DNA of 30,506 bases from Firmicutes bacterium UBA2116 (GTDB lineage: Bacteria; Bacillota; Clostridia; Tissierellales; Sedimentibacteraceae): the NCBI GenBank assembly GCA_002331025.1, contig DCYG01000008.1, positions 40,711 to 71,216 of the forward strand, read 5' to 3'. The position numbers and the translations under genes are program-made. The notes below the pieces were generated by a model, which was not told where the DNA came from, did not search any database, and worked only from the letters and a program-made list of their open reading frames with translations. Positions 7,373 through 14,489 of this stretch are shown here, in pieces (position 1 is the stretch's first letter; every line of letters begins with the position of its first letter).

Positions 7373-8455
7373 ATGTATAAATCAAAAGTAGATGAATCTC
7401 AGTTAAATATAATTGACGGAATGATTGACTGGGTAAGGGTTGTAGATAAAAACAATGTAGTACTTTATGCAAACAAAAAGATGAAAGAGGATTTAGGAGA
7501 TATAACAGGCAAATTATGCTATGAGGTTTTTTGCTCAGGAGGCAGGTGTGACTACTGTATATCCAAGTCTACGCTCCATGACGGCTCAATATTACACAAG
7601 GAAGCAAATATCAACGACAGGACGTACATGGTTATTTCATCGCCCATAAAGAACAAATCTGACGAAATAATATGTTCGGTTGAAGTTTTCAGAGATATTA
7701 CAAATGAAAAGGAATTAACAAGAAAAGTCAGGGAAAAAAATGAAAAGATGAGTGAGGACATAAATTTTGCAAGAAATATGCAAATAAGAATGCTTCCTCC
7801 GAAGGGCATGTACAATGGCTTGAAACTTAATTATTTATATGAATCCTCCGAGCAGCTGAGCGGTGATTTTTTTGACGTATTTAAAATTGATGAGGAGAAT
7901 ACAGGTGTTTATATTTGTGATGTTGTGGGACATGGTGTTACTGCCTCCCTTTTGACCGTCTTTGTCAGACAATCCTTAAGAACCATAGCAAAGGGTAACA
8001 TGGAGCTTAATAAAATAATGAAGGAGCTGCACAAAACATTTCTTTCATTAAACCTTGATTACGACAGATATTTTTCTGTTTTTTTAGGAATATATAATAA
8101 AACAACTCATGAGTTTAAGTACATAAACGCAGGTCATAATTCAGAGCCGATACTGCTTAGTAGCAAGGGCGAAATCACCCTGTTAAATGCTAAGGGTTAT
8201 CCGATAGCCAATATATTTGATAATGTAAAGTATGAAGTTAAATCAATAGACTTGCATGTAGGCGATAAATTGTTTCTTTATACTGACGGTATAACAGAAG
8301 CTGCCAACAGCGAGGGTATACAGTACGGTATTGACAGATTAATTGATATAATTAAAAAAAAGGGAAATATTCTCGATAATTTAAAAATTTCACTGGACGA
8401 TTATTGTAAGGCTCACAAGGATGACTATGCCATACTAATGGCAGAGATTATTTAA
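7373..8455 (+). CDS. PAS domain - PP2C (SpoIIE/RsbU-type) serine phosphatase
   Basis: A 360-residue cytoplasmic signalling protein. Residues 1-115 form a PAS-like sensor with four cysteines (Cys49, Cys54, Cys59, Cys62 in CYEVFCSGGRCDYC) that could bind a metal or sense redox. Residues about 112-135 look like a helical linker. The remainder is an SpoIIE-type PP2C domain with Asp165 in LSGDFFDVF, Asp183/Gly186 in DVVGHG, LYTDGITEA and the final KDDYAILM. Such proteins dephosphorylate anti-sigma-factor antagonists, but no STAS, kinase or sigma gene is near. The longest frame starts at 7340 inside yvcK; the ATG at 7373 has AAAGGAAGTGATC upstream and is preferred. It takes the place where whiA is expected. 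Confidence 0.88.
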   Translation: MYKSKVDESQLNIIDGMIDWVRVVDKNNVVLYANKKMKEDLGDITGKLCYEVFCSGGRCDYCISKSTLHDGSILHKEANINDRTYMVISSPIKNKSDEIICSVEVFRDITNEKELTRKVREKNEKMSEDINFARNMQIRMLPPKGMYNGLKLNYLYESSEQLSGDFFDVFKIDEENTGVYICDVVGHGVTASLLTVFVRQSLRTIAKGNMELNKIMKELHKTFLSLNLDYDRYFSVFLGIYNKTTHEFKYINAGHNSEPILLSSKGEITLLNAKGYPIANIFDNVKYEVKSIDLHVGDKLFLYTDGITEAANSEGIQYGIDRLIDIIKKKGNILDNLKISLDDYCKAHKDDYAILMAEII

Positions 8456-8495
8456 AAAATTACATCCTTAACTTTTTTCAGGATAACGCACTATT

Positions 8496-8572
8496 TGTCA
8501 TCCTGAGCGTCAGCGAAGGATCTCAGAACTTCAAAAGATGAGATTCTTCGGGCTAAAGCCCTCTGAATGACA
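8496..8572. repeat. TGTCAT...ATGACA dispersed element, short form (copy 2)
   Basis: This 77-bp copy is the cleanest example of the family. Its ends TGTCATCCTGAG and CTCTGAATGACA are inverted repeats matching at 10 of 12 positions, with a small GGGCTAAAGCCC hairpin inside. It lies between the phosphatase and pgi. Non-autonomous element without coding capacity; shared with copies at 774-965 and 11686-11818. Confidence 0.8.
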
Positions 8573-8658
8573 GTAACATACGATACGTTTATTCATAACA
8601 ATGACAGGAAACAGACAGCTCTAATTTGCTAATTATATTATTATTAAGGGGATAGAAA

Positions 8659-9939
8659 ATGAGAAACATTACACTAAATTTAGACGGAAGCTTTATAAGC
8701 AAGCAGGAAATGGAAAATATAAAGACAGAAATTATTGCCGCCCATGAGCTGTTGTTAAACAGAGAAGGCGTCAGCAGTGATATGACAGGCTGGATTGATT
8801 ATGCGGACAGAATAGGTGATGAGTATGAAGAGATTAAGAGCGCCAAGGAATATATAAAAGATAAATGTGAAGCTTTTATAGTTCTTGGTATCGGCGGGTC
8901 GTACTTAGGGGCAAAAGCTGCAATAGAAGCAATAAGAGGAGACTTTCACAATGAAATCGAAAAACCTGCTGTGTATTTTGCAGGGCAAAGCTTAAGCGGT
9001 TCTTATTTGAAAAAATTGAAGGAAGTAGTAAAAAATAAGGAAATATGCTTAATTGTAATTTCGAAATCAGGGACAACCATCGAAACTGCTCTGTCATTCA
9101 GAATTTTAAAAGTATTGATGGAAGAAAAATATATGGATGAATCAAAAAAACGTATATTTGTTGTAACTGATAAAAATAGAGGTGCCCTTAAAAAAACATC
9201 AGACTTAAATGGATATAAAACATTTGTTATACCTGATGATATAGGAGGAAGGTATTCGGTTATAACTCCTGTGGGATTATTGCCGATGGCTTTTGCAAAT
9301 CTTAATGTGGAAGAATTCTTGGGTGGCTTGAAATCAGGTGCGTCCGAGTATAGAAACATGTGCTTTGACGAAAATATATGCTGTCAGTATGCTGCTGCAA
9401 GAAATATATTAAACAGAAGGGGCAAGGAAATAGAGATTTTGGTAAATTACGAGCCTTCCTGCATATCTATTGCGGAATGGTGGAAACAGCTGTTCGGTGA
9501 AAGCGAAGGCAAGGATGGCAAAGGTCTTTTCCCTGCATCATTAAACTTTACTACTGATTTGCATTCAATGGGCCAGTTCGTCCAGGAAGGACGAAAAATT
9601 ATATTTGAAACAACTCTCAACATAGAAAACAGAAGGGATGATATGGTTGTTCCTTTTGATGATAAGGATTTTGACGGATTAAATTATATTTCAGGTAAGC
9701 CATTCAGCTGCATAAATCAAAAGGCGTTTGAAGGTACGTTCATGGCACACAGTGCAGGAGAAGTTCCCGGAATAATAGTAAATGTTCCGGAAATGAACGA
9801 ATATTACTTAGGTAAGCTTTTTTACTTTTTTATGATGTCCTGTGCCATCAGTGGGTATACTAATAACATTGATCCATTTACACAGCCCGGAGTTGAATAT
9901 TACAAAAAAAATATGTTTAGCTTGTTAGGAAAAAGGTAA
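8659..9939 (+). CDS. pgi: Glucose-6-phosphate isomerase
   Basis: Interconverts glucose-6-phosphate and fructose-6-phosphate in glycolysis and gluconeogenesis. At 426 residues it is the short bacterial form typical of Firmicutes, not the long proteobacterial form. Visible are the sugar-phosphate SIS motif VLGIGGSYLGAKA (75-87), ISKSGTTIET, the active-site segment GESEGKDGKGLFPAS, LHSMGQFVQEG, and the C-terminal lysine region QPGVEYYKKNMF. AAGGGG lies upstream of the ATG. It follows a repeat and precedes cvfB by 64 bases. Fructose-6-phosphate is also the entry to amino-sugar synthesis, which fits the RapZ/YvcK genes just upstream, but common control is not shown. Confidence 0.96.
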   Translation: MRNITLNLDGSFISKQEMENIKTEIIAAHELLLNREGVSSDMTGWIDYADRIGDEYEEIKSAKEYIKDKCEAFIVLGIGGSYLGAKAAIEAIRGDFHNEIEKPAVYFAGQSLSGSYLKKLKEVVKNKEICLIVISKSGTTIETALSFRILKVLMEEKYMDESKKRIFVVTDKNRGALKKTSDLNGYKTFVIPDDIGGRYSVITPVGLLPMAFANLNVEEFLGGLKSGASEYRNMCFDENICCQYAAARNILNRRGKEIEILVNYEPSCISIAEWWKQLFGESEGKDGKGLFPASLNFTTDLHSMGQFVQEGRKIIFETTLNIENRRDDMVVPFDDKDFDGLNYISGKPFSCINQKAFEGTFMAHSAGEVPGIIVNVPEMNEYYLGKLFYFFMMSCAISGYTNNIDPFTQPGVEYYKKNMFSLLGKR

Positions 9940-10003
9940 GTATAATAATAGCAGGGCGTGACTCGAATCGGGTTTAGGGCGCCACAGAGGAGAACGAAGA
10001 CGT

Positions 10004-10891
10004 ATGATAAAATTAGGAGAAATGCAGGAACTGACGGTAACTCAGAAAAAAGATTTTGGAGTTTATCTGAAGAGTACGGGCAGCGAAAAATCAGAGGACA
10101 AAGTACTGCTTCCCATAAAGCAGGTACCGGCCGACATCGAGATAGGTGACAAAATAAATGTTTTTGTTTACAGGGATTCAGATGACAAAATAATTGCAAC
10201 AGTAAAGAGACCAAAGTTAGTAATGGGTGAAATAGCTTACTTAAAGGTTGTGCAAATAACAAGAATAGGTGCTTTTATGAATTGGGGGTTGGAAAAGGAT
10301 TTATTTCTGCCCTTCAAGGAACAAATAGGTGAAATTAAATTAAACGGTGAATATTTAGTGGGACTTTACATCGACAAATCGGACAGATTGTGCGCCACGA
10401 TGAATTTATTCAAGGTTTTAAGAACTGACTCCCCATACAAGGTGAATGATAATGTAAAGGGTACTGTTTTTAGCTTAAAAAGAGGTTTAGGTGCCACTGT
10501 TGCCGTAGACGGCAAGTATTTAGGCTTAATACATGAAGGAGAAATCCTGAAGCCGCTGAGACCGGGAGATGTTGTTGAGGTAAGAGTAAGTCACATAAAA
10601 GAAGACGGCAAGCTCGATTTAAGCCTGAAGGATGCTCCAAAGCTGCAAATAGATAAGGACGGAGAAAAAATATTAAGCATCCTGATTAAGCATAAGGGAT
10701 TTTTATCAATTAATGATGATACCGACCCGGAAACTATTAACAAAGTACTGGGCTTAAGCAAAAGCTCCTTTAAAAAAGCGGCAGGACGTCTTATGAAACG
10801 TAAGGTTATTGAAATGAACAGGGACGGTATAAAGTTATTAAAATCAAATAATTCACCCCAAAGGGAAAAATATGCAAGAGGCAAAAAGTAA
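10004..10891 (+). CDS. cvfB: S1 RNA-binding protein CvfB
   Basis: A 295-residue protein of the CvfB (YitL) family: S1-type OB folds in the first two thirds (for example GAFMNWGLEKDLFLPFKEQ and GLGATVAVDGKYLGLIHEGEI) and a C-terminal winged helix (about 225-285, ending with a basic tail). The Staphylococcus protein binds RNA and affects virulence gene expression; the general role is RNA binding and post-transcriptional control. The start at 10004 has GAGGAGA upstream, with about 10 bases of spacing. It lies 64 bases after pgi with no clear terminator between, so the two may be co-transcribed. The overlapping short frames on either strand are shadows. Confidence 0.9.
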   Translation: MIKLGEMQELTVTQKKDFGVYLKSTGSEKSEDKVLLPIKQVPADIEIGDKINVFVYRDSDDKIIATVKRPKLVMGEIAYLKVVQITRIGAFMNWGLEKDLFLPFKEQIGEIKLNGEYLVGLYIDKSDRLCATMNLFKVLRTDSPYKVNDNVKGTVFSLKRGLGATVAVDGKYLGLIHEGEILKPLRPGDVVEVRVSHIKEDGKLDLSLKDAPKLQIDKDGEKILSILIKHKGFLSINDDTDPETINKVLGLSKSSFKKAAGRLMKRKVIEMNRDGIKLLKSNNSPQREKYARGKK

Positions 10892-10898
10892 GCTTAGC

Positions 10899-10927
10899 TT
10901 GACAAAATCAACATTTGGAAGTACTAT
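10899..10927 (+). promoter_or_regulatory. Promoter of the nucleoside operon
   Basis: TTGACA at 10899-10904, a 17-base spacer and TACTAT at 10922-10927 (an overlapping TATAAT at 10925-10930 gives a 20-base spacer). It lies just after cvfB and about 50 bases before deoD, and is the only strong promoter seen for the genes through rbsK. Confidence 0.75.
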
Positions 10928-10977
10928 AATAAGTGCTTTATGAGTAAAACACATAAATATACATAGAGGAGGAAATT

Positions 10978-11679
10978 ATGTCTACACCACACAATAGCGC
11001 CGCCAAAGGTCAAATAGCGGAAACGGTTTTATTGCCGGGAGATCCTTTAAGGGCAAAGTTTATTGCGGAAAATTTTTTGACTGATGTAGAACAATTCAAT
11101 ACAGTCAGAAATATGTTTGGATACACAGGTACATATAACGGAAAAAAGGTATCTGTAATGGGAACGGGAATGGGATGTCCTTCCATAGGAATTTATTCTT
11201 ATGAATTAATACATATGTATGGAGTGAAAAATTTAATCAGAGTGGGATCGTGCGGAGCGTTCGACCCGAAACTGAATTTGTATGATATTGTATTGGCAAT
11301 CGGTGCAAGTACCGATTCAAATTATGGAGCGCAGTATAAGCTGCCGGGTATATATTCCGCAACTGCTTCATGGGAGCTTTTATCAAAGGCAAAAAAGGTT
11401 GCCGATGAAAACAATATAACGGCTACGGTAGGAAATGTATTGACTTCGGATGTTTTTTACGGAGACGATATGGACAGCTGGAAGAGCTGGGCGAAAATGG
11501 GATTACTGGCTGCCGAGATGGAAAGCTACGCATTATACTGCAATGCAAACAGAGCGGGAGTTAATGCGCTGACTATACTTACAGTATCAGATTCAATTGT
11601 AAATCAAACAGAAACAACTCCCGAACAAAGAGAAAAGGGATTCAAGGACATGATGAAAATTGCACTTGAACTGGCATAG
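10978..11679 (+). CDS. deoD: Purine nucleoside phosphorylase (DeoD type)
   Basis: Phosphorolyses purine (deoxy)nucleosides to base plus (deoxy)ribose-1-phosphate; hexameric and cytoplasmic. The 233-residue length is standard. Active-site signatures of the E. coli type are visible: His5 in STPHN, Gly21 and Arg25 in LPGDPLRAK, LIRVGSCGAF for phosphate and ribose, EMESYALY for ribose, and the catalytic aspartate in TVSDSI. GAGGAGG precedes the ATG. It is the first gene of the nucleoside uptake and breakdown operon. A phosphopentomutase (deoB), which would take its product onward, is not in the window. Confidence 0.96.
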   Translation: MSTPHNSAAKGQIAETVLLPGDPLRAKFIAENFLTDVEQFNTVRNMFGYTGTYNGKKVSVMGTGMGCPSIGIYSYELIHMYGVKNLIRVGSCGAFDPKLNLYDIVLAIGASTDSNYGAQYKLPGIYSATASWELLSKAKKVADENNITATVGNVLTSDVFYGDDMDSWKSWAKMGLLAAEMESYALYCNANRAGVNALTILTVSDSIVNQTETTPEQREKGFKDMMKIALELA

Positions 11680-11685
11680 TTAAAT

Positions 11686-11818
11686 TGTCATCCTGATTGT
11701 AGTGAAGGATCTCATGTAATTAGGAAGGTGGACACACCTTTAGTTTAGAGATAGTCTTTGGAGTATAAGGAATGTCCCCGTCAAACATAAGATTCTTCGG
11801 ACTCGTCTATGAATGACA
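11686..11818. repeat. TGTCAT...ATGACA dispersed element (copy 3), interrupted by another repeat
   Basis: The outer element starts TGTCATCCTGA, has GAAGGATCTCAT, then resumes with ATAAGATTCTTCGGACT and ends in ATGACA, in the same order as the 77-bp copy at 8496-8572. Between these parts lies a separate sequence (11728-11779) related to the repeat at 22767-22821. It sits between deoD and the next gene without obvious polarity signals. Its last bases contain an in-frame ATG (11809) that should not be taken as the gene start. Confidence 0.75.
11728..11779. repeat. Nested repeat (GGACAC...GTCCCC family) inside copy 3
   Basis: About 52 bp beginning GTGGACACACCTTTAG and ending AAGGAATGTCCCC. It aligns along its length with the reverse complement of 22767-22821, which begins GGGGACACGCCTTCCG and ends AAGGAATGTCCCC. 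It interrupts the TGTCAT element and so arrived later. Confidence 0.65.
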
Positions 11819-11838
11819 AAAAAAGAAAGAGGTTATTG

Positions 11839-13230
11839 ATGAAGAAAAAAGCATGGGAAATGGCATACGATTTATTTTCTAACGCGAAGCCTACCGTTTT
11901 GGAAGAAGGTGAACAGGGTTGGAGTGCTTTAAAAAGTGTTGCTGATTTTTATGACAACATATTGAGCTTAGACTGGAAAAGCAACGTTCCGGGTTCCGGA
12001 GCACCTGAGGTAGTGATGATTGCAGCAGTGCAGGCTCTTGAAAACAGAGGATATACCATTGATAATGCGTATACGCTATTAGAAAAAGGCATTAAGGCAC
12101 ATGAAAACAATGATAAGGTGCTGCTTCAAAAAATATCCGCAGAGCTTAGAAATGAATTTTTGAATGCCAGTAAAAATGAAGAATCAGACTATTGGAAATA
12201 TAAATATTATAATAGTTATGAAGAATATAAAAAAGCTGTAAGCTTCCCTGAAGCAGTGAAGGTAGATATAAATTCGGAAAAATTCAGGGATCAGATAAAA
12301 GCTGCATGGATGTCGCAACTAATCGGTGCGGCAATGGGTACAATGGTTGAAGGATATACTTCTGAAAACCTGTTTGAAGCATTTGGAAATGTAACGGAGT
12401 ATATAAGAGAGCCAAATACATACAACGATGATATAACATTTGAAATTGCATTTCTTGATGCATTCAAGGATAAAGGATACGATGTTACGAGCAAGGATAT
12501 TGCACTTTCCTGGATAGGACTTATACCTGTGGGATGGTCCGCGGAGGAATTGGCTTTAAGAAATATACGAGCAGGAATGATGCCTCCTGAAAGCGCAAAG
12601 TGGAACAATCCTTTCAATGAGTGGATTGGCGCACAAATGAGAGGCGCAATATGCGGTATGGTTGCTCCGGGAAACCCTGAGCTTGCTGCGAAGCTTGCGT
12701 GGATTGATGGTGAGGTATCACATATTAACAACGGAATATTGGGTGAAGTGTTTAATGCAGTTATGATATCGATGTCATTCATAAATGATGATGTCAAGGA
12801 TATAGTTAAAAAAGCTGTTTCATTAATACCTTCCGACAGTGAATATTATTCTGTAGTGAGCTTTGCTTATGACTGCTGTACTAAATATGATAATTGGCAG
12901 GATGCACTTAAAAAATGCGAAGAAAAATATATAAAATACAACTGGATACATGCTTATCCCAACGCATGCTGTGAAATAATCGCACTTATGTATGGTGAAG
13001 GAGATTATGACAAGACCTTAAACATCATAACCATGTGCGGAATAGATGCAGACTGCAATGCAGGCATGATTATGCCTGTACTGGGAATTCAAAAGGGAAT
13101 GCGTATCATTCCAAAGAGACTGATTTCTCCGGCGTTTAACAAACTTACAACTTATATGAGATATTATGAGGAAATTGAGCTTGAGACATTGGTTGATGAT
13201 ACTTTAAAATACATAAAAAAAGCACTTTAG
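11839..13230 (+). CDS. ADP-ribosylglycohydrolase family protein with N-terminal extension
   Basis: A 463-residue cytoplasmic protein. Residues from about 150 to the end match the ADP-ribosylglycohydrolase (DraG/ARH) fold: AAWMSQLIGAAMGTMVEG (155-171), the metal motif YNDDIT (195-200, family form TDDT), and the second metal motif GIDADCNAG (Asp403, Asp405; family form DTDTxA). The acidic metal ligands are kept, but Asn196 replaces the usual Thr and Cys406 the later Thr. Residues 1-150 are an additional helical region I do not recognise. The family cleaves N- or O-glycosidic bonds to ADP-ribose. Its place between a nucleoside phosphorylase and a nucleoside-binding lipoprotein suggests a nucleoside-like glycoside as substrate, which is inference. 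Start set at ATG 11839, with AGAAAGAGG six bases upstream; the ATG at 11809 lies in a repeat. Confidence 0.85.
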   Translation: MKKKAWEMAYDLFSNAKPTVLEEGEQGWSALKSVADFYDNILSLDWKSNVPGSGAPEVVMIAAVQALENRGYTIDNAYTLLEKGIKAHENNDKVLLQKISAELRNEFLNASKNEESDYWKYKYYNSYEEYKKAVSFPEAVKVDINSEKFRDQIKAAWMSQLIGAAMGTMVEGYTSENLFEAFGNVTEYIREPNTYNDDITFEIAFLDAFKDKGYDVTSKDIALSWIGLIPVGWSAEELALRNIRAGMMPPESAKWNNPFNEWIGAQMRGAICGMVAPGNPELAAKLAWIDGEVSHINNGILGEVFNAVMISMSFINDDVKDIVKKAVSLIPSDSEYYSVVSFAYDCCTKYDNWQDALKKCEEKYIKYNWIHAYPNACCEIIALMYGEGDYDKTLNIITMCGIDADCNAGMIMPVLGIQKGMRIIPKRLISPAFNKLTTYMRYYEEIELETLVDDTLKYIKKAL

Positions 13231-13245
13231 GAGGAATTTAAGAAA

Positions 13246-14352
13246 ATGAAAAAGATATTTGCGTTATTGCTTGTAGTTGTTATGATTTTTTCAATGACTG
13301 CATGCGGACAAAGCGGAGAAACAAAGGCAGAATATAATGCAGCATTATTATTAAATGGAAATTTGGGAGACAAATCATTCTTTGATTCAGCTAACCAAGG
13401 ATTGGAAAAATTAAAAGCTGAATTGGGAGCTGATAAATTTGATTTCAAGGTTGAACAAATGGGAGCTAAGCCCGAAGATGAACCGAAGTGGGAACCTACA
13501 TTGCTTGAATACTGTGACAAAAAAGAATATGACGTAATAATAGTAGGAACATGGCAGATGTATGACGCATTAGCAAAAGCTTCAAAAGAATTCCCTGATC
13601 AGAAATTTATATTCTTTGATGAAACATTTGATTTTTCATCGGGAGAACATAACAACATTTACAACGTACTTTACAAACAAAATGAAGTATCATTCCTGGT
13701 AGGCGCGGCTGCAGCATTGATGACAACTGACGGATCACTTCCGATGATCGATCCTTCAGACAGTAACATTGGATTCCTTGGCGGTATGGAAAATCCTATA
13801 ATCAATGACTTCTTAGTTGGATATATTCAAGGAGCAAAAGAAGTTAATCCTGATGTAAAAGTTAAGATTGCTTACGTAGGAGATTTCTGGGATTCAGCTA
13901 AAGGAAAAGATTTGGCTTTGACTCAGTACCAAAGCGGTGGAGTAGATATCGGCTATAACGTAGCAGGCGCTGCGGGCTTAGGCCAAATAGAAGCGGCGGC
14001 AGATGCAAATAAATATGCATTTGGTGTTGACTCCGACCAGGCTGCATTATTGCCTGAAATGGCTGAATTTATTCCAACTTCAGCACTTAAGAATGTAGGA
14101 AACTCTATAATAAGAGCTATTAAGCTTGATTTGGAAGGTAAGCTTGAATATGGTGTAGCTGAATCCTTAGGATTTTCAGAAGGCGGAGTTGAAATAGTGA
14201 AGGATGCACATTATGAAAGCATGGTACCTGAAGCTATCAGAACACAATTAGATGAATTAGAACAAAAGATAATTAACGGAGAAATAGTTGTTGATACTGC
14301 ATTAGGAAAATCAACTGAAGAAATTCAAGCTATAAAGGATTCTGTACAATAA
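13246..14352 (+). CDS. BMP/PnrA-family nucleoside-binding lipoprotein
   Basis: Substrate-binding protein of an ABC importer, 368 residues. The first 19 residues form a lipoprotein signal peptide with lipobox MTAC and lipidated Cys20. The mature part has the type I periplasmic-binding fold of basic membrane proteins: GDKSFFDSANQGLEKL near the N-terminus, DVIIVGTWQMYDAL, the hinge-region NVLYKQNEVSFLVGAAAALMT, IGFLGGMENPIINDFLVGYIQGA, GVDSDQAALLP and SALKNVGNS. Members of this family bind purine nucleosides, and the neighbouring enzymes agree. GGAGGAATTTAAG precedes the ATG, 15 bases after the previous stop. Two hairpins follow it, likely trimming the message so that the binding protein is made in excess over the membrane parts. 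Confidence 0.94.
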   Translation: MKKIFALLLVVVMIFSMTACGQSGETKAEYNAALLLNGNLGDKSFFDSANQGLEKLKAELGADKFDFKVEQMGAKPEDEPKWEPTLLEYCDKKEYDVIIVGTWQMYDALAKASKEFPDQKFIFFDETFDFSSGEHNNIYNVLYKQNEVSFLVGAAAALMTTDGSLPMIDPSDSNIGFLGGMENPIINDFLVGYIQGAKEVNPDVKVKIAYVGDFWDSAKGKDLALTQYQSGGVDIGYNVAGAAGLGQIEAAADANKYAFGVDSDQAALLPEMAEFIPTSALKNVGNSIIRAIKLDLEGKLEYGVAESLGFSEGGVEIVKDAHYESMVPEAIRTQLDELEQKIINGEIVVDTALGKSTEEIQAIKDSVQ

Positions 14353-14364
14353 ATATACAGAATG

Positions 14365-14390
14365 ACAGTCAGGGGGTAACCCCTGACTGT
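14365..14390 (+). terminator. Hairpin after the binding-protein gene (partial terminator or RNA stabiliser)
   Basis: Perfect 11-base arms ACAGTCAGGGG (14365-14375) and CCCCTGACTGT (14380-14390) with a GTAA loop, 12 bases after the BMP gene. The following sequence TACTTAATAATT is a weak T-run, so partial read-through into the ATPase gene is expected. Such a site would protect the upstream message. Confidence 0.65.
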
Positions 14391-14406
14391 TACTTAATAA
14401 TTAATG

Positions 14407-14452
14407 ATTAAAAATTGCCTGCTTGAGCCTGCTACAGCCGTCAATTTTTAAT
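14407..14452. repeat. AT-rich intergenic dyad
   Basis: Arms ATTAAAAATTG (14407-14417) and CAATTTTTAAT (14442-14452), with further complementary ATTAAT sequence outside, enclose a GC-richer 24-base centre. Dyads of this appearance recur between genes in Clostridia. Only this copy was seen here. It lies in the same 137-base gap as the GC-rich hairpin. Confidence 0.5.
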
Positions 14453-14489
14453 TATTAATAATAACCAACTAACGGAGGAAACGAAGACT

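Noticed and set aside
11809..11838. Upstream ATG of the ADP-ribosylglycohydrolase gene
   Set aside because: It lies within the ATGACA end of a repeat and lacks a ribosome site; ATG 11839 has one.
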